A stretch of DNA of 64,000 nucleotides from Microbacterium sp. zg-Y1090. Lineage in GTDB: Bacteria > Actinomycetota > Actinomycetes > Actinomycetales > Microbacteriaceae. Shown here piece by piece: positions 9,991-17,479 of this stretch. The number at the start of each line of letters is the position of its first letter. The first letter of the stretch is position 1. The DNA lies in the NCBI RefSeq assembly GCF_030246945.1, contig NZ_CP126742.1, forward strand, positions 434,001 through 498,000, read 5' to 3'. Below the pieces are notes generated by a model, which searched no databases, was not told the DNA's origin, and was given only the letters and a program-made list of their open reading frames with translations. The position numbers and the translations under genes are program-made.

Positions 9991-10050
9991 CCACCCTGCT
10001 AGGGTGGGGTCCCCTGAGGGGGCCGAGGTTCGATTCCTCCGTCTCCGCCA
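9991..10050 (+). other. tRNA-Ser-like 3' segment (anticodon arm GCT to CCA), no recognisable 5' half
   Basis: From left to right: a 5-bp stem CCACC/GGTGG closing a 7-base loop CTGCTAG, with T in the position-33 place and GCT in the anticodon place; a long variable-arm hairpin GGTCCCC-TGA-GGGGGCC; a T-arm with loop TTCGATT and 4 bp plus one C-C mismatch; then GTCTCCGCCA, typical of a tRNA-Ser 3' end. This matches a class II tRNA-Ser(GCT) from the anticodon arm onward. The acceptor 3' strand is one base short if the T-arm is normal, and nothing upstream gives a matching GGAGAC 5' strand or a D-arm at the right distance. It may be a tRNA remnant or an integration attachment site, or a diverged tRNA I cannot fold by eye. 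Confidence 0.55.
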
Positions 10051-10129
10051 TTTCTTCTCGCCTCTCGCCCTTCTCGGCAGCGAGGCCCGGGCCCGGCGCT
10101 CGTCAGAGCACCGTCGGAGGTGAGGTGTC

Positions 10130-10891
10130 ATGAACACGATCCTCGTCACGGGAGCCTCCGGGGGCATCGGTGCCGCCGTGGCGCGACGGTTCGCCGCCGC
10201 GGGCTCCCGCGTCGCCGTGCATTACGCCACCGACCGGGCCGGCGCGGAGGAGACCCTTCGCTCCCTCGACGGCACCGGGCACGCGATCGTGACCGGCGAC
10301 CTGGGAGCTGCAGAGGGGGGACTGCGCACCGTCGAGTCGGCGCTCGAGGCGGTCGGACCGCTTGACGTGCTCGTCTGCAACGCGGCCGTCGCTCCGGTCG
10401 CCTCCCGCCGGCATGTGATCGGCGAGACCTCCTATGAGGACTGGAACGCCGTCTTCCAGCAGATGGTGAGCGTCAACCTGGTGGGTGCCGCGAATCTCGC
10501 GTGGGCGTTCGCCGACCACCTCATCGGTCGCGGTGCACCCGGCGCCATCGTCAACGTCGGGTCGCGCGGCGCGTTCCGCGGCGAACCCGACTTCCCCGCA
10601 TACGCGGCCAGCAAAGCCGGCCTCCACGCCCTCGGTCAGTCGCTCGCGGTGGCTCTGGCCCCCCACGGCATCTCCGTCACCTCCGTCGCGCCCGGGTTCG
10701 TCGCGACGCCGCGCCAGCTGTCGAAGCTCGACGGCGCCGAGGGCGACGCGCTGAGAGCCCAGAGCCCATTCGGCCGGGTCGGCACGCCGGAGGAGATCGC
10801 CGCGGCGGTCTTCTGGCTCGCCTCGCCCGAGGCGGCCTGGTCGTCGGGGACGATCCTCGACGCCAACGGCGCGTCCTATCTCCGGCCGTAG
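10130..10891 (+). CDS. SDR-family NAD(P)-dependent oxidoreductase
   Basis: The product is 253 residues, the usual length of a classical short-chain dehydrogenase. The N-terminus has the cofactor motif TGASGGIGAAV, the NAA-like motif appears as CNAAVAP, and the active-site Tyr/Lys pair lies in YAASK, preceded by the catalytic-Ser strand NVGSRGAF. The C-terminal SSGTILDANGASYLRP matches the FabG-like family ending. It should reduce or oxidise a carbonyl/alcohol substrate in the cytoplasm, which cannot be told from sequence. A ribosome site (GGAGGTGAGG) lies 5-8 bases before the ATG. It starts 80 bases after the tRNA-like segment and converges with the flavoprotein gene to its right. Confidence 0.9.
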   Translation: MNTILVTGASGGIGAAVARRFAAAGSRVAVHYATDRAGAEETLRSLDGTGHAIVTGDLGAAEGGLRTVESALEAVGPLDVLVCNAAVAPVASRRHVIGETSYEDWNAVFQQMVSVNLVGAANLAWAFADHLIGRGAPGAIVNVGSRGAFRGEPDFPAYAASKAGLHALGQSLAVALAPHGISVTSVAPGFVATPRQLSKLDGAEGDALRAQSPFGRVGTPEEIAAAVFWLASPEAAWSSGTILDANGASYLRP

Positions 10892-10931
10892 CAGCGCCGG
10901 TCGCGCCCCGCGCGTGCCCGGTCTCCTCCCG

Positions 10932-12137
10932 TCACGCGCGTCCCTTGAGGATCATGTGCCAATAGACCCACGGCAGCACGTAGCGGTCCATGATCCAGGT
11001 CAGCCGATTCTCGCGCATCGACCCCTTCCACCACGGCAGCGTCGGCTCCGGGCGCCCGAGCCGGTCGAACTCGGCGAAGACCACGGTGTGCCGCGAGACG
11101 GTGAACGGGCACACCGAGTACCCGTCGTAACGCGCCGCGGGTGCCTCGCCGTCGAGGGCGGCGAGCAGGTTCTGCACCAGCACCTTGCTTTGCGTGCGGA
11201 TCGCGCCTCCTGAACGCGGCGTCTGCGTCTCGGCGACGTCCCCGAGCGACCACACCGACGGCACCCGGCGGTGGCGCAGCGTCTCCGGGTCGATCTCGAC
11301 GTAGCCCCGCGCATCGGTGAGCCCGGAGGAGGCGAGCCACTCGGCCGGCGCCTGCGGCGGCTCGGCGTGCAGCAGATCGTAGGCCAGCGCCTCCTCGCCG
11401 CCCTCGCGGCCGAGGGTGATGGTGCGGGCGTCGGCATCCACCGCCCGCAGTTCGGTGGCGCGGCGCACCTCGATGCCGTACTCGGCGACCTTGCGCCGCA
11501 GCTCGGCATCGACCTCGGCCACGTGGAAGAGCGCCGGCTCCGGAGTGACGAAGACGACGCGGATGCCGGGGAGCACGCCGCGCGCCCGCCACCAGTCGCA
11601 CGCGAGGTACATCGGCTTCTGCGCGGCTGCGGCGCAGGATGCCGGGCTGGGCGACTGCACGAAGACCACCGTGCCTCCCGTGACATCGCGCAATGCCGGC
11701 GACGCCTTGCGGGCCAGGTCGAGATCGTAGTTCGACACCCCTGCCTCGGTCGACATCGCCTCGGCGAGGCCGGGCACGGCGTCCCAGCGCATGCGGATGC
11801 CGGGGCAGATGACGAGGTCGTCGTACGGCATCTGCGCGCCCGATGTCACGGTCACGATGCGCCGGTCGGGATCGATCCCGGTGGCGGCATCCTGCACCCA
11901 GGTCACGCCCGGCGGGGTGACCTTCTGCTGCGGCCGCACGGCGTCGGCCACCCGCGCCCGACCGCCGGCGATGTGTGACTGCAGTGGGGCGAACACGTGG
12001 GTCGTTCGCGGTTCGATCACGGTGACATCGCGCACCCCCGCCCGGCGCAGGCGTCCGGCGACGCTCAGGCCGGCGTTGCCGCCGCCGATCACCACCACCC
12101 GATGTGCTGCTCTGGTTCTGCGCGCTGCGGTCGTCAT
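10932..12137 (-). CDS. Sulfide:quinone oxidoreductase-like flavoprotein (type II-like)
   Basis: The product is 401 residues. The N-terminal FAD-binding motif is VVVIGGGNAGLSVAGRL. The segment PASCAAAAQKPMYLAC and the later YDGYSVCPFTV match the two regions that carry the redox-active cysteines of mitochondrial-type SQR (KCAGAPQKIMYL and YTSCPLV in the human enzyme as I recall). Both cysteines are present, at residues 174 and 349 counted from a GTG six codons upstream (168 and 343 from the ATG used here). The C-terminal WIMDRYVLPWVYWHMILKG resembles the membrane-docking end of that family. It should oxidise sulfide to polysulfide or a thiol persulfide and pass electrons to quinone. I prefer ATG 12137 over GTG 12155; neither has a strong ribosome site. 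It lies 61 bases downstream of the TetR gene on the same strand and may be cotranscribed. Confidence 0.85.
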   Translation of the reverse strand: MTTAARRTRAAHRVVVIGGGNAGLSVAGRLRRAGVRDVTVIEPRTTHVFAPLQSHIAGGRARVADAVRPQQKVTPPGVTWVQDAATGIDPDRRIVTVTSGAQMPYDDLVICPGIRMRWDAVPGLAEAMSTEAGVSNYDLDLARKASPALRDVTGGTVVFVQSPSPASCAAAAQKPMYLACDWWRARGVLPGIRVVFVTPEPALFHVAEVDAELRRKVAEYGIEVRRATELRAVDADARTITLGREGGEEALAYDLLHAEPPQAPAEWLASSGLTDARGYVEIDPETLRHRRVPSVWSLGDVAETQTPRSGGAIRTQSKVLVQNLLAALDGEAPAARYDGYSVCPFTVSRHTVVFAEFDRLGRPEPTLPWWKGSMRENRLTWIMDRYVLPWVYWHMILKGRA

Positions 12138-12198
12138 CGCCCCAGTAGCCCTCACCCGGCGCGGCCGGGCAAGGTCTTGTCCTGTCGCAGATGATCGC

Positions 12199-12789
12199 CT
12201 AGGCGGTCGCTGGGGCGTCCCCCGTCGCGGGGCCGGTCAGCAGGCGCTGCAGGCTGGCGCCGTAGAGCGCCAGGACACGGTCGGCTTCGACCGTCTGCAA
12301 GAACCGGTCGTCGTAGACCTCGAGGGCGCACAGGATTCCGACGAGCTGGGCGGCGAACAGGTGCGCCCTCACCTCGGCATCCGGCAGTGTGATGCGCGCC
12401 TTCAGCGGATCGACGAAGATGTCGGCCACGATTCCGGCCAGGTGTGCACGCACGTCCGTCCGCCCCGATGCGCGCACCGTCGCCGCGAAGATCCGCTGGC
12501 CCGGTCGACCGCGCTCCTGCATGACCACGCGCACCACCTCGTGGCCGAGCCGATCCAGCGGTCCGTTCAGAAGGTGGGTCAGCGACTCCGCGGCATCCAC
12601 CGAGGTGAGGAACAGGCGCTCCTTCGACTCGAAGTGCCGGATGACGATGGCCGGATTCACGGCGGCGTCGGCGGCGATGTCACGGATGCCCGTGCTGTCG
12701 AAGCCGCGCTCGGTGAACAGCTCCCGCGCCGACCGGAGGATCGCCTGCTTGACGTCGTGTGAGCGGTCGGCGCCGGGGGTGGGGGTCAT
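12199..12789 (-). CDS. TetR-family transcriptional regulator
   Basis: The product is 196 residues with an N-terminal helix-turn-helix: AILRSARELFTERGFDSTGI, then DIAADAAVNPAIVIRHFESK, the classic TetR pattern. The C-terminal part is a helical ligand domain without a recognisable ligand. GAGGAG sits about 10 bases before the ATG. It is divergent from an SDR gene, and a perfect palindrome lies between them, so it probably represses itself and the SDR gene, and perhaps the SQR-like gene that follows it on the same strand. The inducer is unknown. Confidence 0.9.
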   Translation of the reverse strand: MTPTPGADRSHDVKQAILRSARELFTERGFDSTGIRDIAADAAVNPAIVIRHFESKERLFLTSVDAAESLTHLLNGPLDRLGHEVVRVVMQERGRPGQRIFAATVRASGRTDVRAHLAGIVADIFVDPLKARITLPDAEVRAHLFAAQLVGILCALEVYDDRFLQTVEADRVLALYGASLQRLLTGPATGDAPATA

Positions 12790-12831
12790 GTCTGCGCTCT
12801 CCTCGGGTTCGGTGCCGCCGGATTCCTGCTT

Positions 12832-12846
12832 GTAAACGCCGTTTAC
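12832..12846. promoter_or_regulatory. Probable TetR operator (GTAAACG-C-CGTTTAC)
   Basis: A perfect inverted repeat with 7-bp arms and a 1-base centre lies between the divergent TetR and SDR genes. Its AT-rich arms stand out in the local GC background. TetR proteins commonly bind such sites to control both flanking promoters. Confidence 0.7.
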
Positions 12847-12908
12847 TCTCGATAGGTTTCGGACAACAGTCGATCGGGGCCGCTGGCCCCAACCATGTCA
12901 GGAGAATC

Positions 12909-13649
12909 ATGTCATTGGATGGAAGAGTCGCCGTCGTCACGGGTGGCGGCCGCGGTATCGGCCGCGCGATAGCGACGGTGCTGGCCGGCAAGGGTGCCGC
13001 CGTAGCCGTGTGGGACCTCGATGCAGAGGGTGCAGAAGCGACGGCCGACAGCATCCGAGCGGCAGGCGGAACCGCGATCGCGTGCGCCGGCGATGCCGCG
13101 GACGCCGAGGCTGTCGCAGCGGCGGCGGCGCGGACCAGGGAAGAACTCGGTCCGGTCGGCATCCTCGTCAACAATGCGGGCATCAGCGCTTTCGAGCCGT
13201 TCCTCGCGATCACCGAGGACTCCTGGGAGCGCGTCATGCGCATCAACCTCAAGGGACCGTTCCTCTGCACGCAGTCGCTGCTGCCCGACATGCTCACCGC
13301 AGGCTGGGGGCGCATCGTCAACATCTCGTCGTCGTCGGCGCAGACCGGTGCTCCGGCGATGGGGCACTATGCGGCGTCGAAGGGCGGCGTCATCGGCTTC
13401 ACGAAGGCGCTCGCGGTCGAGTTCGCCTCCCAGGGGATCACGGTCAACAACGTCCCGCCCGGGTTCGTGGACACCCCGATGCTGCGGGAGTCGCCGGTCG
13501 ACGTCGACCAGCACGCGCGCGAGACGATGATGGGTCGCGCGGGGACTCCCGACGACATCGCGTACGCAGTCGCCTACCTGGCCTCGGACGAGGCGGGATA
13601 CGTCACTGGCCAGACCCTCAGCGTCAACGGCGGCCGCTACCTGGTCTGA
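12909..13649 (+). CDS. SDR-family oxidoreductase (FabG-like)
   Basis: The product is 246 residues from ATG 12909, with AGGAG 5 bases upstream. It has TGGGRGIGRAI (cofactor), NNAGIS, the Ser strand NISSSSAQ, and YAASKGG for the Tyr-Lys pair. The ending GYVTGQTLSVNGGRYLV is typical of 3-oxoacyl-ACP-reductase-like SDRs. The open frame extends 50 codons further left, but that stretch crosses the operator and is not protein-like. Substrate unknown; its position opposite a TetR regulator suggests an inducible detoxification or catabolic role. It ends 3 bases before the converging EI24-type gene. Confidence 0.9.
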   Translation: MSLDGRVAVVTGGGRGIGRAIATVLAGKGAAVAVWDLDAEGAEATADSIRAAGGTAIACAGDAADAEAVAAAAARTREELGPVGILVNNAGISAFEPFLAITEDSWERVMRINLKGPFLCTQSLLPDMLTAGWGRIVNISSSSAQTGAPAMGHYAASKGGVIGFTKALAVEFASQGITVNNVPPGFVDTPMLRESPVDVDQHARETMMGRAGTPDDIAYAVAYLASDEAGYVTGQTLSVNGGRYLV

Positions 13650-13652
13650 CGC

Positions 13653-14435
13653 TCAGTCCGCCCCCGGCTCCGCGCCGCCGGGGGCGGATACCCCCACCGG
13701 CTGAGCGGGCCGCTCCCCGAGCAGCGAGTGCGCGAGCATGGTCGAGCCCACGACCGCGGCCGGCATGACCGCGACCGCACCGAGCGGGACGAGGAAGCAC
13801 AGCTGCGTCGCCACGCCGAACCCGAGCGATCGGCCGCGACTGCGCCGCAGCAGCCGCCGCCTCTCCGCTGCGCCGATCCCGCGCGCGGCGAGCGCACGTG
13901 CGGTGAGTTCTTCGGCCAGCAGCCATCCGGTCAGCAACACGCCGACGACGGCGCCGAGTGCGCCGCCGACGAGCGGCACGAGCCCCAGCAGCGCCGCAAG
14001 CGCCGCGATGACGGCACCGCGGGCGAGAAGCGCCAGCGCGTCGCGCACCGACCGCCAGAACCCGTAGTCCGCCTCGGCCCGTCCGTGGCCGGTCTCCGTC
14101 TCGGCGGCCTTCCAGATGCGGTCGTAGAACGGCTCGCCGACCACGAGCGTGAGCGCAGTGAACGACACCGCGGCGACGACGAGCGCTGCTCCGAGCACGG
14201 CCGTGCCGACGGCGAGGCGCACCACCGTCGCCCACATCACCGGCCACGCGTCGGCGAAGGGGGTGAGGGAGTCGGCGATGTCGGGGAGGAAGGTGCCGAG
14301 CGTCACCAGCCCCGCAAGCAGCAGACCGGCCACGATCGCGGCCGGCAGCAGGCCCAGGGCCATGAGGCCGGGGCGCCGCGACCAGAACGCGAAGCCCCGC
14401 ACCAGCAGCCGCATACCCCGGAAGAACTCGCGCAT
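13653..14435 (-). CDS. EI24-domain (CysZ/DUF540-like) membrane protein
   Basis: The product is 260 residues from ATG 14435 (MREFFRGMRLLVRGFAFW). Several hydrophobic segments follow: residues about 20-45, 70-95, 130-165 and 205-235. Between them is the family signature VVGEPFYDRIW with a following LLARGAVIAALAALLGLVPL. This fits EI24/CysZ-like integral membrane proteins. CysZ members are linked to sulfate uptake, but actinobacterial members are mostly uncharacterised, so I do not assign a substrate. The frame is open further upstream, but those codons are not protein-like. It diverges from the YihY-type gene. Confidence 0.82.
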   Translation of the reverse strand: MREFFRGMRLLVRGFAFWSRRPGLMALGLLPAAIVAGLLLAGLVTLGTFLPDIADSLTPFADAWPVMWATVVRLAVGTAVLGAALVVAAVSFTALTLVVGEPFYDRIWKAAETETGHGRAEADYGFWRSVRDALALLARGAVIAALAALLGLVPLVGGALGAVVGVLLTGWLLAEELTARALAARGIGAAERRRLLRRSRGRSLGFGVATQLCFLVPLGAVAVMPAAVVGSTMLAHSLLGERPAQPVGVSAPGGAEPGAD

Positions 14436-14580
14436 GGGATCCGAGCCTAGATCCTGGCGCGCCTCCGGCGACGCAGAGCACATGCCGGCGGCCTTGGCAA
14501 CCGCCTGCGCGGCGGCGCCGCTTCTTCGGATACTGGCTTGTCGATGACCCACCCCGGGGCGATCCGCACGGCAGAGGACG

Positions 14581-15666
14581 ATGACGATGAGTCAGCAGCA
14601 GAACACCAGCACCAACCCGCCGCACCCCGAGCAGCCCGGCAAGCCGGACGCGCCCACCCAGATCAGCAAGAGGTCGTGGAAGTACGTCCTCGGCAAGACC
14701 GTGCGGGAGTTCACCGCCGACGGCTGCGTGGATGCCGCGGCGGGCCTGACCTACTACGCCGTGCTGGCGATCTTCCCGGCGCTCATCGCGATCTTCTCGC
14801 TGCTCGGCGTCGTCGGTCAGAGCGGCGCCGCCGCCGACGCGGTGCTGGGAATCGTCGAAGACGTCGCCCCCGGCGACACCGCTGACGCGCTGAGCGGTCC
14901 GATCGAGCAACTCTCGCAGGCTCCTGGCGCCGGCCTCGCACTGATCACCGGCATTCTGCTGGCGCTGTGGTCGGCGTCCGGCTACGTCGGCGCCTTCAGC
15001 CGCGCCATGAACCGCATCTATGAGATCGAGGAAGGGCGGCCCTTCTGGAAGCTGCGGCCGATGCAGCTGATCGTCACGATCATCGCCGTGGTGTCGCTGG
15101 CCGTCGTCGCGGTCGGCCTGGTCGTGTCGGGCGATGTCGCCGACGCGGTGGGCGGCGCACTCGGGGTGGGCGAGGGCGTGCGGCTGGCCTGGGAGATCGC
15201 CAAATGGCCGGTGCTGCTGCTGATCGTCGTCTTCCTCGTGGCGGTGCTCTACTACGCCACCCCGAACGCCAAACAGCCGAAGTTCCGCTGGATCAGCGTC
15301 GGCGCCCTGCTGGCGATCGTCGTGCTGGCGCTGGGAACGCTCGGGTTCGGCCTGTACGTGGCGAACTTCTCCAACTACGACCGCACCTACGGGTCGCTGG
15401 CCGGCGTCATCGTCTTCCTGCTGTGGCTCTGGATCGCCAACCTCGCCCTGCTGTTCGGCGCGGAGTTCGACGCCGAACTCGAGCGTGGCCGCCAGCTGCA
15501 GGGAGGGATGGCGGCGGAGCAGGACATCCAGCTGCCCGCCCGCGACACACGCAAGAGCGACAAGCGTGCGAAGAAGGAGCGCGAGGACATCATCGAGGGG
15601 CGCCGCATCCGGGTGGAGGCCGCCGCGCACAGCGACGCGTCAGAGGGCGACACGGACACGCGCTGA
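14581..15666 (+). CDS. YihY/BrkB-family inner-membrane protein
   Basis: The product is 361 residues. After a polar N-terminus it has VREFTADGCVDAAAGLTYYA, LLALWSASGYVGAFSRAMNRIY and a terminal LLWLWIANLALLFGAEFDAE, the three hallmarks of the YihY/virulence-factor-BrkB family (once mislabelled ribonuclease BN). Six hydrophobic segments can be seen. The charged C-terminal tail (KSDKRAKKEREDIIEGRRI) should be cytoplasmic. Function is unknown. ATG 14581 or ATG 14587 could be the start; a purine-rich AGAGGACG lies 7-14 bases before them. Confidence 0.9.
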   Translation: MTMSQQQNTSTNPPHPEQPGKPDAPTQISKRSWKYVLGKTVREFTADGCVDAAAGLTYYAVLAIFPALIAIFSLLGVVGQSGAAADAVLGIVEDVAPGDTADALSGPIEQLSQAPGAGLALITGILLALWSASGYVGAFSRAMNRIYEIEEGRPFWKLRPMQLIVTIIAVVSLAVVAVGLVVSGDVADAVGGALGVGEGVRLAWEIAKWPVLLLIVVFLVAVLYYATPNAKQPKFRWISVGALLAIVVLALGTLGFGLYVANFSNYDRTYGSLAGVIVFLLWLWIANLALLFGAEFDAELERGRQLQGGMAAEQDIQLPARDTRKSDKRAKKEREDIIEGRRIRVEAAAHSDASEGDTDTR

Positions 15667-16051
15667 CGCTGGATCTTCCAGTCCGTAGAGGATCTTGTCG
15701 TGCAGCTCTTCGGCGAGCTTCATCTCCGCCCGCCCGAACCAGATCGGCAGCGGGATGCTACGCGCAGGCGGCGGGCATGCTCGAGGAAGGACATGGGCCA
15801 CACATACGGCCGGGCGGGCGCGCCGCCTCCGAGGCTGCATCCGCCTCCGCGACCTGAACTGCACATGAGCAACTCCTCACGTGGCAGGGAGGTTTCACGG
15901 CTCTTGCACAGTCTGCGGCGTCGTAGTGTGAGAGACCAGGTCCCGCAGACGACGCTCAGTCATCGTCCCCGCAGCAACCCGAATCGCTCGTAGCAGTCCT
16001 TCTCTTTGAACACTCTCCGCGACCTGGTCCCGCTAGGCAAAGGAGAGCGCC
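15667..16051. other. 385-bp gap with a possible gene remnant on the minus strand
   Basis: No complete gene is convincing here. On the minus strand, 15756 down to 15640 encodes IPLPIWFGRAEMKLAEELHD and then KILYGLED, which reads like real protein, but upstream codons are Arg-rich and the end overlaps the YihY gene by 27 bases. A 27-residue version starting at ATG 15723 has GGCGGAG directly before it. I see a degraded 3' gene end or a tiny protein; neither is proven. The right half is the leader of the next gene and carries a near-repeat GACCAGGTCCCGC / GACCTGGTCCCGC at about 15934 and 16021. Confidence 0.35.
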
Positions 16052-16444
16052 ATGGGCACGTTGTATTACGGATCCGCCACCTCACCCATTCACATCCAGG
16101 ATGAGATGCTGGCCCACCTCAAGGTCGTGATGGCCACCAAGCTGCGTCGCGGCGAGAGCTTCACCGTCACGTGGCGCCACGACGAGAACAGCCCCGCCGG
16201 GCGCACGACGCTGTGGATCGAGCCGAGCATCCCGCTGCGGTTCACTTTCGACTCGGCCGACCCGGCCGTGCTCGATCCCGCGCTGCTGCGGGAGTTGGCC
16301 GACGAGGTCAGCCGCGGCGGAAGTCTCACCCTCCCGCCCCTGTGGACACCGTCCGCCGACGCCGCCCGCACCGGAAGGCACCTCGCTGGCCCTCGGCGCT
16401 CGCGGGTGCCCGTCGCCGTCGATCTGGCGGCCGAGACCGCCTGA
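16052..16444 (+). CDS. Small KLRRGE-motif protein (DUF7882-like), copy 1
   Basis: The product is 130 residues with good ribosome site AAAGGAGAG before the ATG. It starts MGTLYYGSATSP, then LAHLKVVMATKLRRGESFTV, a TWRHD strand, GRTTLWIEPSIPLRF and DPALLRELADE. Three other proteins in this window share the same plan. I recall this as the Microbacteriaceae family DUF7882, sometimes mis-annotated as an ATP-dependent DNA ligase; that label has no support here, since no nucleotidyltransferase Lys motif is visible. It is a soluble beta-rich domain of unknown function. The last 30 residues are a Pro/Arg-rich tail not shared by the other copies. Confidence 0.85.
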   Translation: MGTLYYGSATSPIHIQDEMLAHLKVVMATKLRRGESFTVTWRHDENSPAGRTTLWIEPSIPLRFTFDSADPAVLDPALLRELADEVSRGGSLTLPPLWTPSADAARTGRHLAGPRRSRVPVAVDLAAETA

Positions 16445-16449
16445 CGGGG

Positions 16450-16803
16450 TCAGAACCCGTCGGCATAGGGCGCACCGTCCGGGTCCTGCGGATCGGGCGC
16501 GCCCGAGGTCTGCGGGGCGGGGCTGCGTTCGTCGCGCACCCGTGCCGCCAGCATGTTCAGCCGCTCGACCAGCTCGGCATCGACGATCTCGTCGTGAGGG
16601 GAGCCCTCCGAATCGGAGATCAGCTGACTCGCCGGTCCGATCAGCACCTCAGAGCGCCCCCGGGTGCCGTCGTCTCGGAGGGTCGGGATCGACACGGTCG
16701 CCGACGACTCCGCCTCCGCCAGCGCCTGGGCGTAGCCGAGCAGAGCGTGCGCGATGTCGGTGCCGGTGACGATCGAGTTGCCGGCGTAGTGCAGTCGGTC
16801 CAT
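16450..16803 (-). CDS. Small protein of unknown function with PASQL motif (family B)
   Basis: The product is 117 residues, starting MDRLHYAGNSIVTGTDIAHA and containing SEVLIGPASQLIS. The same layout (Y-x-x-NS near the start, about 60 residues, then PATQL) appears in the gene at 17236, so the two are probably diverged paralogs. The C-terminal 25 residues are acidic and Pro-rich. I do not recognise a function. It converges with the DUF7882-like gene to its left (5-base gap) and is divergent from the next copy to its right. Confidence 0.75.
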   Translation of the reverse strand: MDRLHYAGNSIVTGTDIAHALLGYAQALAEAESSATVSIPTLRDDGTRGRSEVLIGPASQLISDSEGSPHDEIVDAELVERLNMLAARVRDERSPAPQTSGAPDPQDPDGAPYADGF

Positions 16804-16825
16804 CAGGCCTGTCTATCCGCGCCGT

Positions 16826-16855
16826 CCGCGGGCGGATAGGGGCTTCCGCCCGCGG
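16826..16855. promoter_or_regulatory. Perfect 11-bp stem-loop in the divergent leader
   Basis: CCGCGGGCGGA (16826-16836) and its complement (16845-16855) enclose the 8-base loop TAGGGGCT. It sits upstream of both divergent small genes, so it is more likely a leader structure or operator than a terminator. Confidence 0.55.
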
Positions 16856-16916
16856 GGCAGGTGGGCGAGGATGAAGCGTCGGCCGTGTCGGCGGGGGGAA
16901 GTGGAGAGGTGCCACG

Positions 16917-17249
16917 ATGGGCAAGTTCATCTTCGAAGGCCAGCTGAAAGCGGACTTCGAGGACCGGCTGCTCTCACACCTGCAGCTGGTCATCGGGAAC
17001 AAGCTCCGCCGCGGCGAGTCCTTCCACTTCACCTGGCGCGACGACGCGAGCGTCGGCGACGGACGCACCTCCATCTGGGTGCACCCTCGCAGCGTGATCG
17101 TCTACAAGTACTACGGCAGCCGTCGCGCCGCGCTGAATCCGGCGTGGCTGGGAGCGCTCGCCTACACAGCCAACTCCCCACAGGGGCTGTACGTGGTGCC
17201 CGAACCCGCCCCCGACACCGCGACTGCGAGCTTCGATGAAGCGGATTGA
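16917..17249 (+). CDS. Small KLRRGE-motif protein (DUF7882-like), copy 2
   Basis: The product is 110 residues, with GGAGAGGTG before the ATG. It starts MGKFIFEGQL, then DRLLSHLQLVIGNKLRRGES, FTWRD, GRTSIWVHPRSVIVYKYYGS and LNPAWLGALAYTANSPQGLY, ending VVPEPAPD. All blocks align with copies at 16052, 37940 and 43861. Its last 14 bases overlap the next gene, so the two are translationally coupled. Function unknown. Confidence 0.88.
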   Translation: MGKFIFEGQLKADFEDRLLSHLQLVIGNKLRRGESFHFTWRDDASVGDGRTSIWVHPRSVIVYKYYGSRRAALNPAWLGALAYTANSPQGLYVVPEPAPDTATASFDEAD

Positions 17250-17460
17250 CATCGCCTACGGCGCCAACTCCTACTCGGTCGGCGGTCGCGACCTCGATGA
17301 GCTGCGCGCGCAGATCATGGCGAGCGTCGAGGGGGCCGCGCCGCCGTTCTGGCTCGAGGTCAACCACGGCGAAGGCCAGCCCCGGCCGACGTCGCTCCTG
17401 ATCAGCCCCGCCACCCAGCTCGCGCTGACACCCATTCCGGGAGATGACGAGCTGCTCTGA
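17236..17460 (+). CDS. Small protein of unknown function with PATQL motif (family B), coupled to DUF7882-like gene
   Basis: The product is 74 residues, starting MKRIDIAYGANSYSVGGRDL and containing TSLLISPATQLALTPI. It overlaps the preceding gene by 14 bases. It aligns in outline with the 117-residue protein at 16450: Tyr and Asn-Ser near the start, and a hydrophobic strand followed by PA-(S/T)-QL. Function unknown; likely cytoplasmic. The coupling suggests that its partner is the KLRRGE-motif protein. Confidence 0.75.
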   Translation: MKRIDIAYGANSYSVGGRDLDELRAQIMASVEGAAPPFWLEVNHGEGQPRPTSLLISPATQLALTPIPGDDELL

Positions 17461-17479
17461 CGCCCCGGCCGCGGACGTG

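Noticed and set aside
9942..10050. A complete functional tRNA gene
   Set aside because: GGAGAGT at 9942 could pair with the 3' strand only partly and is about 50 bases from the anticodon arm, too far for a normal tRNA; no D-arm was found. A folding program should decide.
16052..16444. ATP-dependent DNA ligase label for DUF7882-like proteins
   Set aside because: No KxDG-type nucleotidyltransferase motif is present and the proteins are only 105-130 residues.
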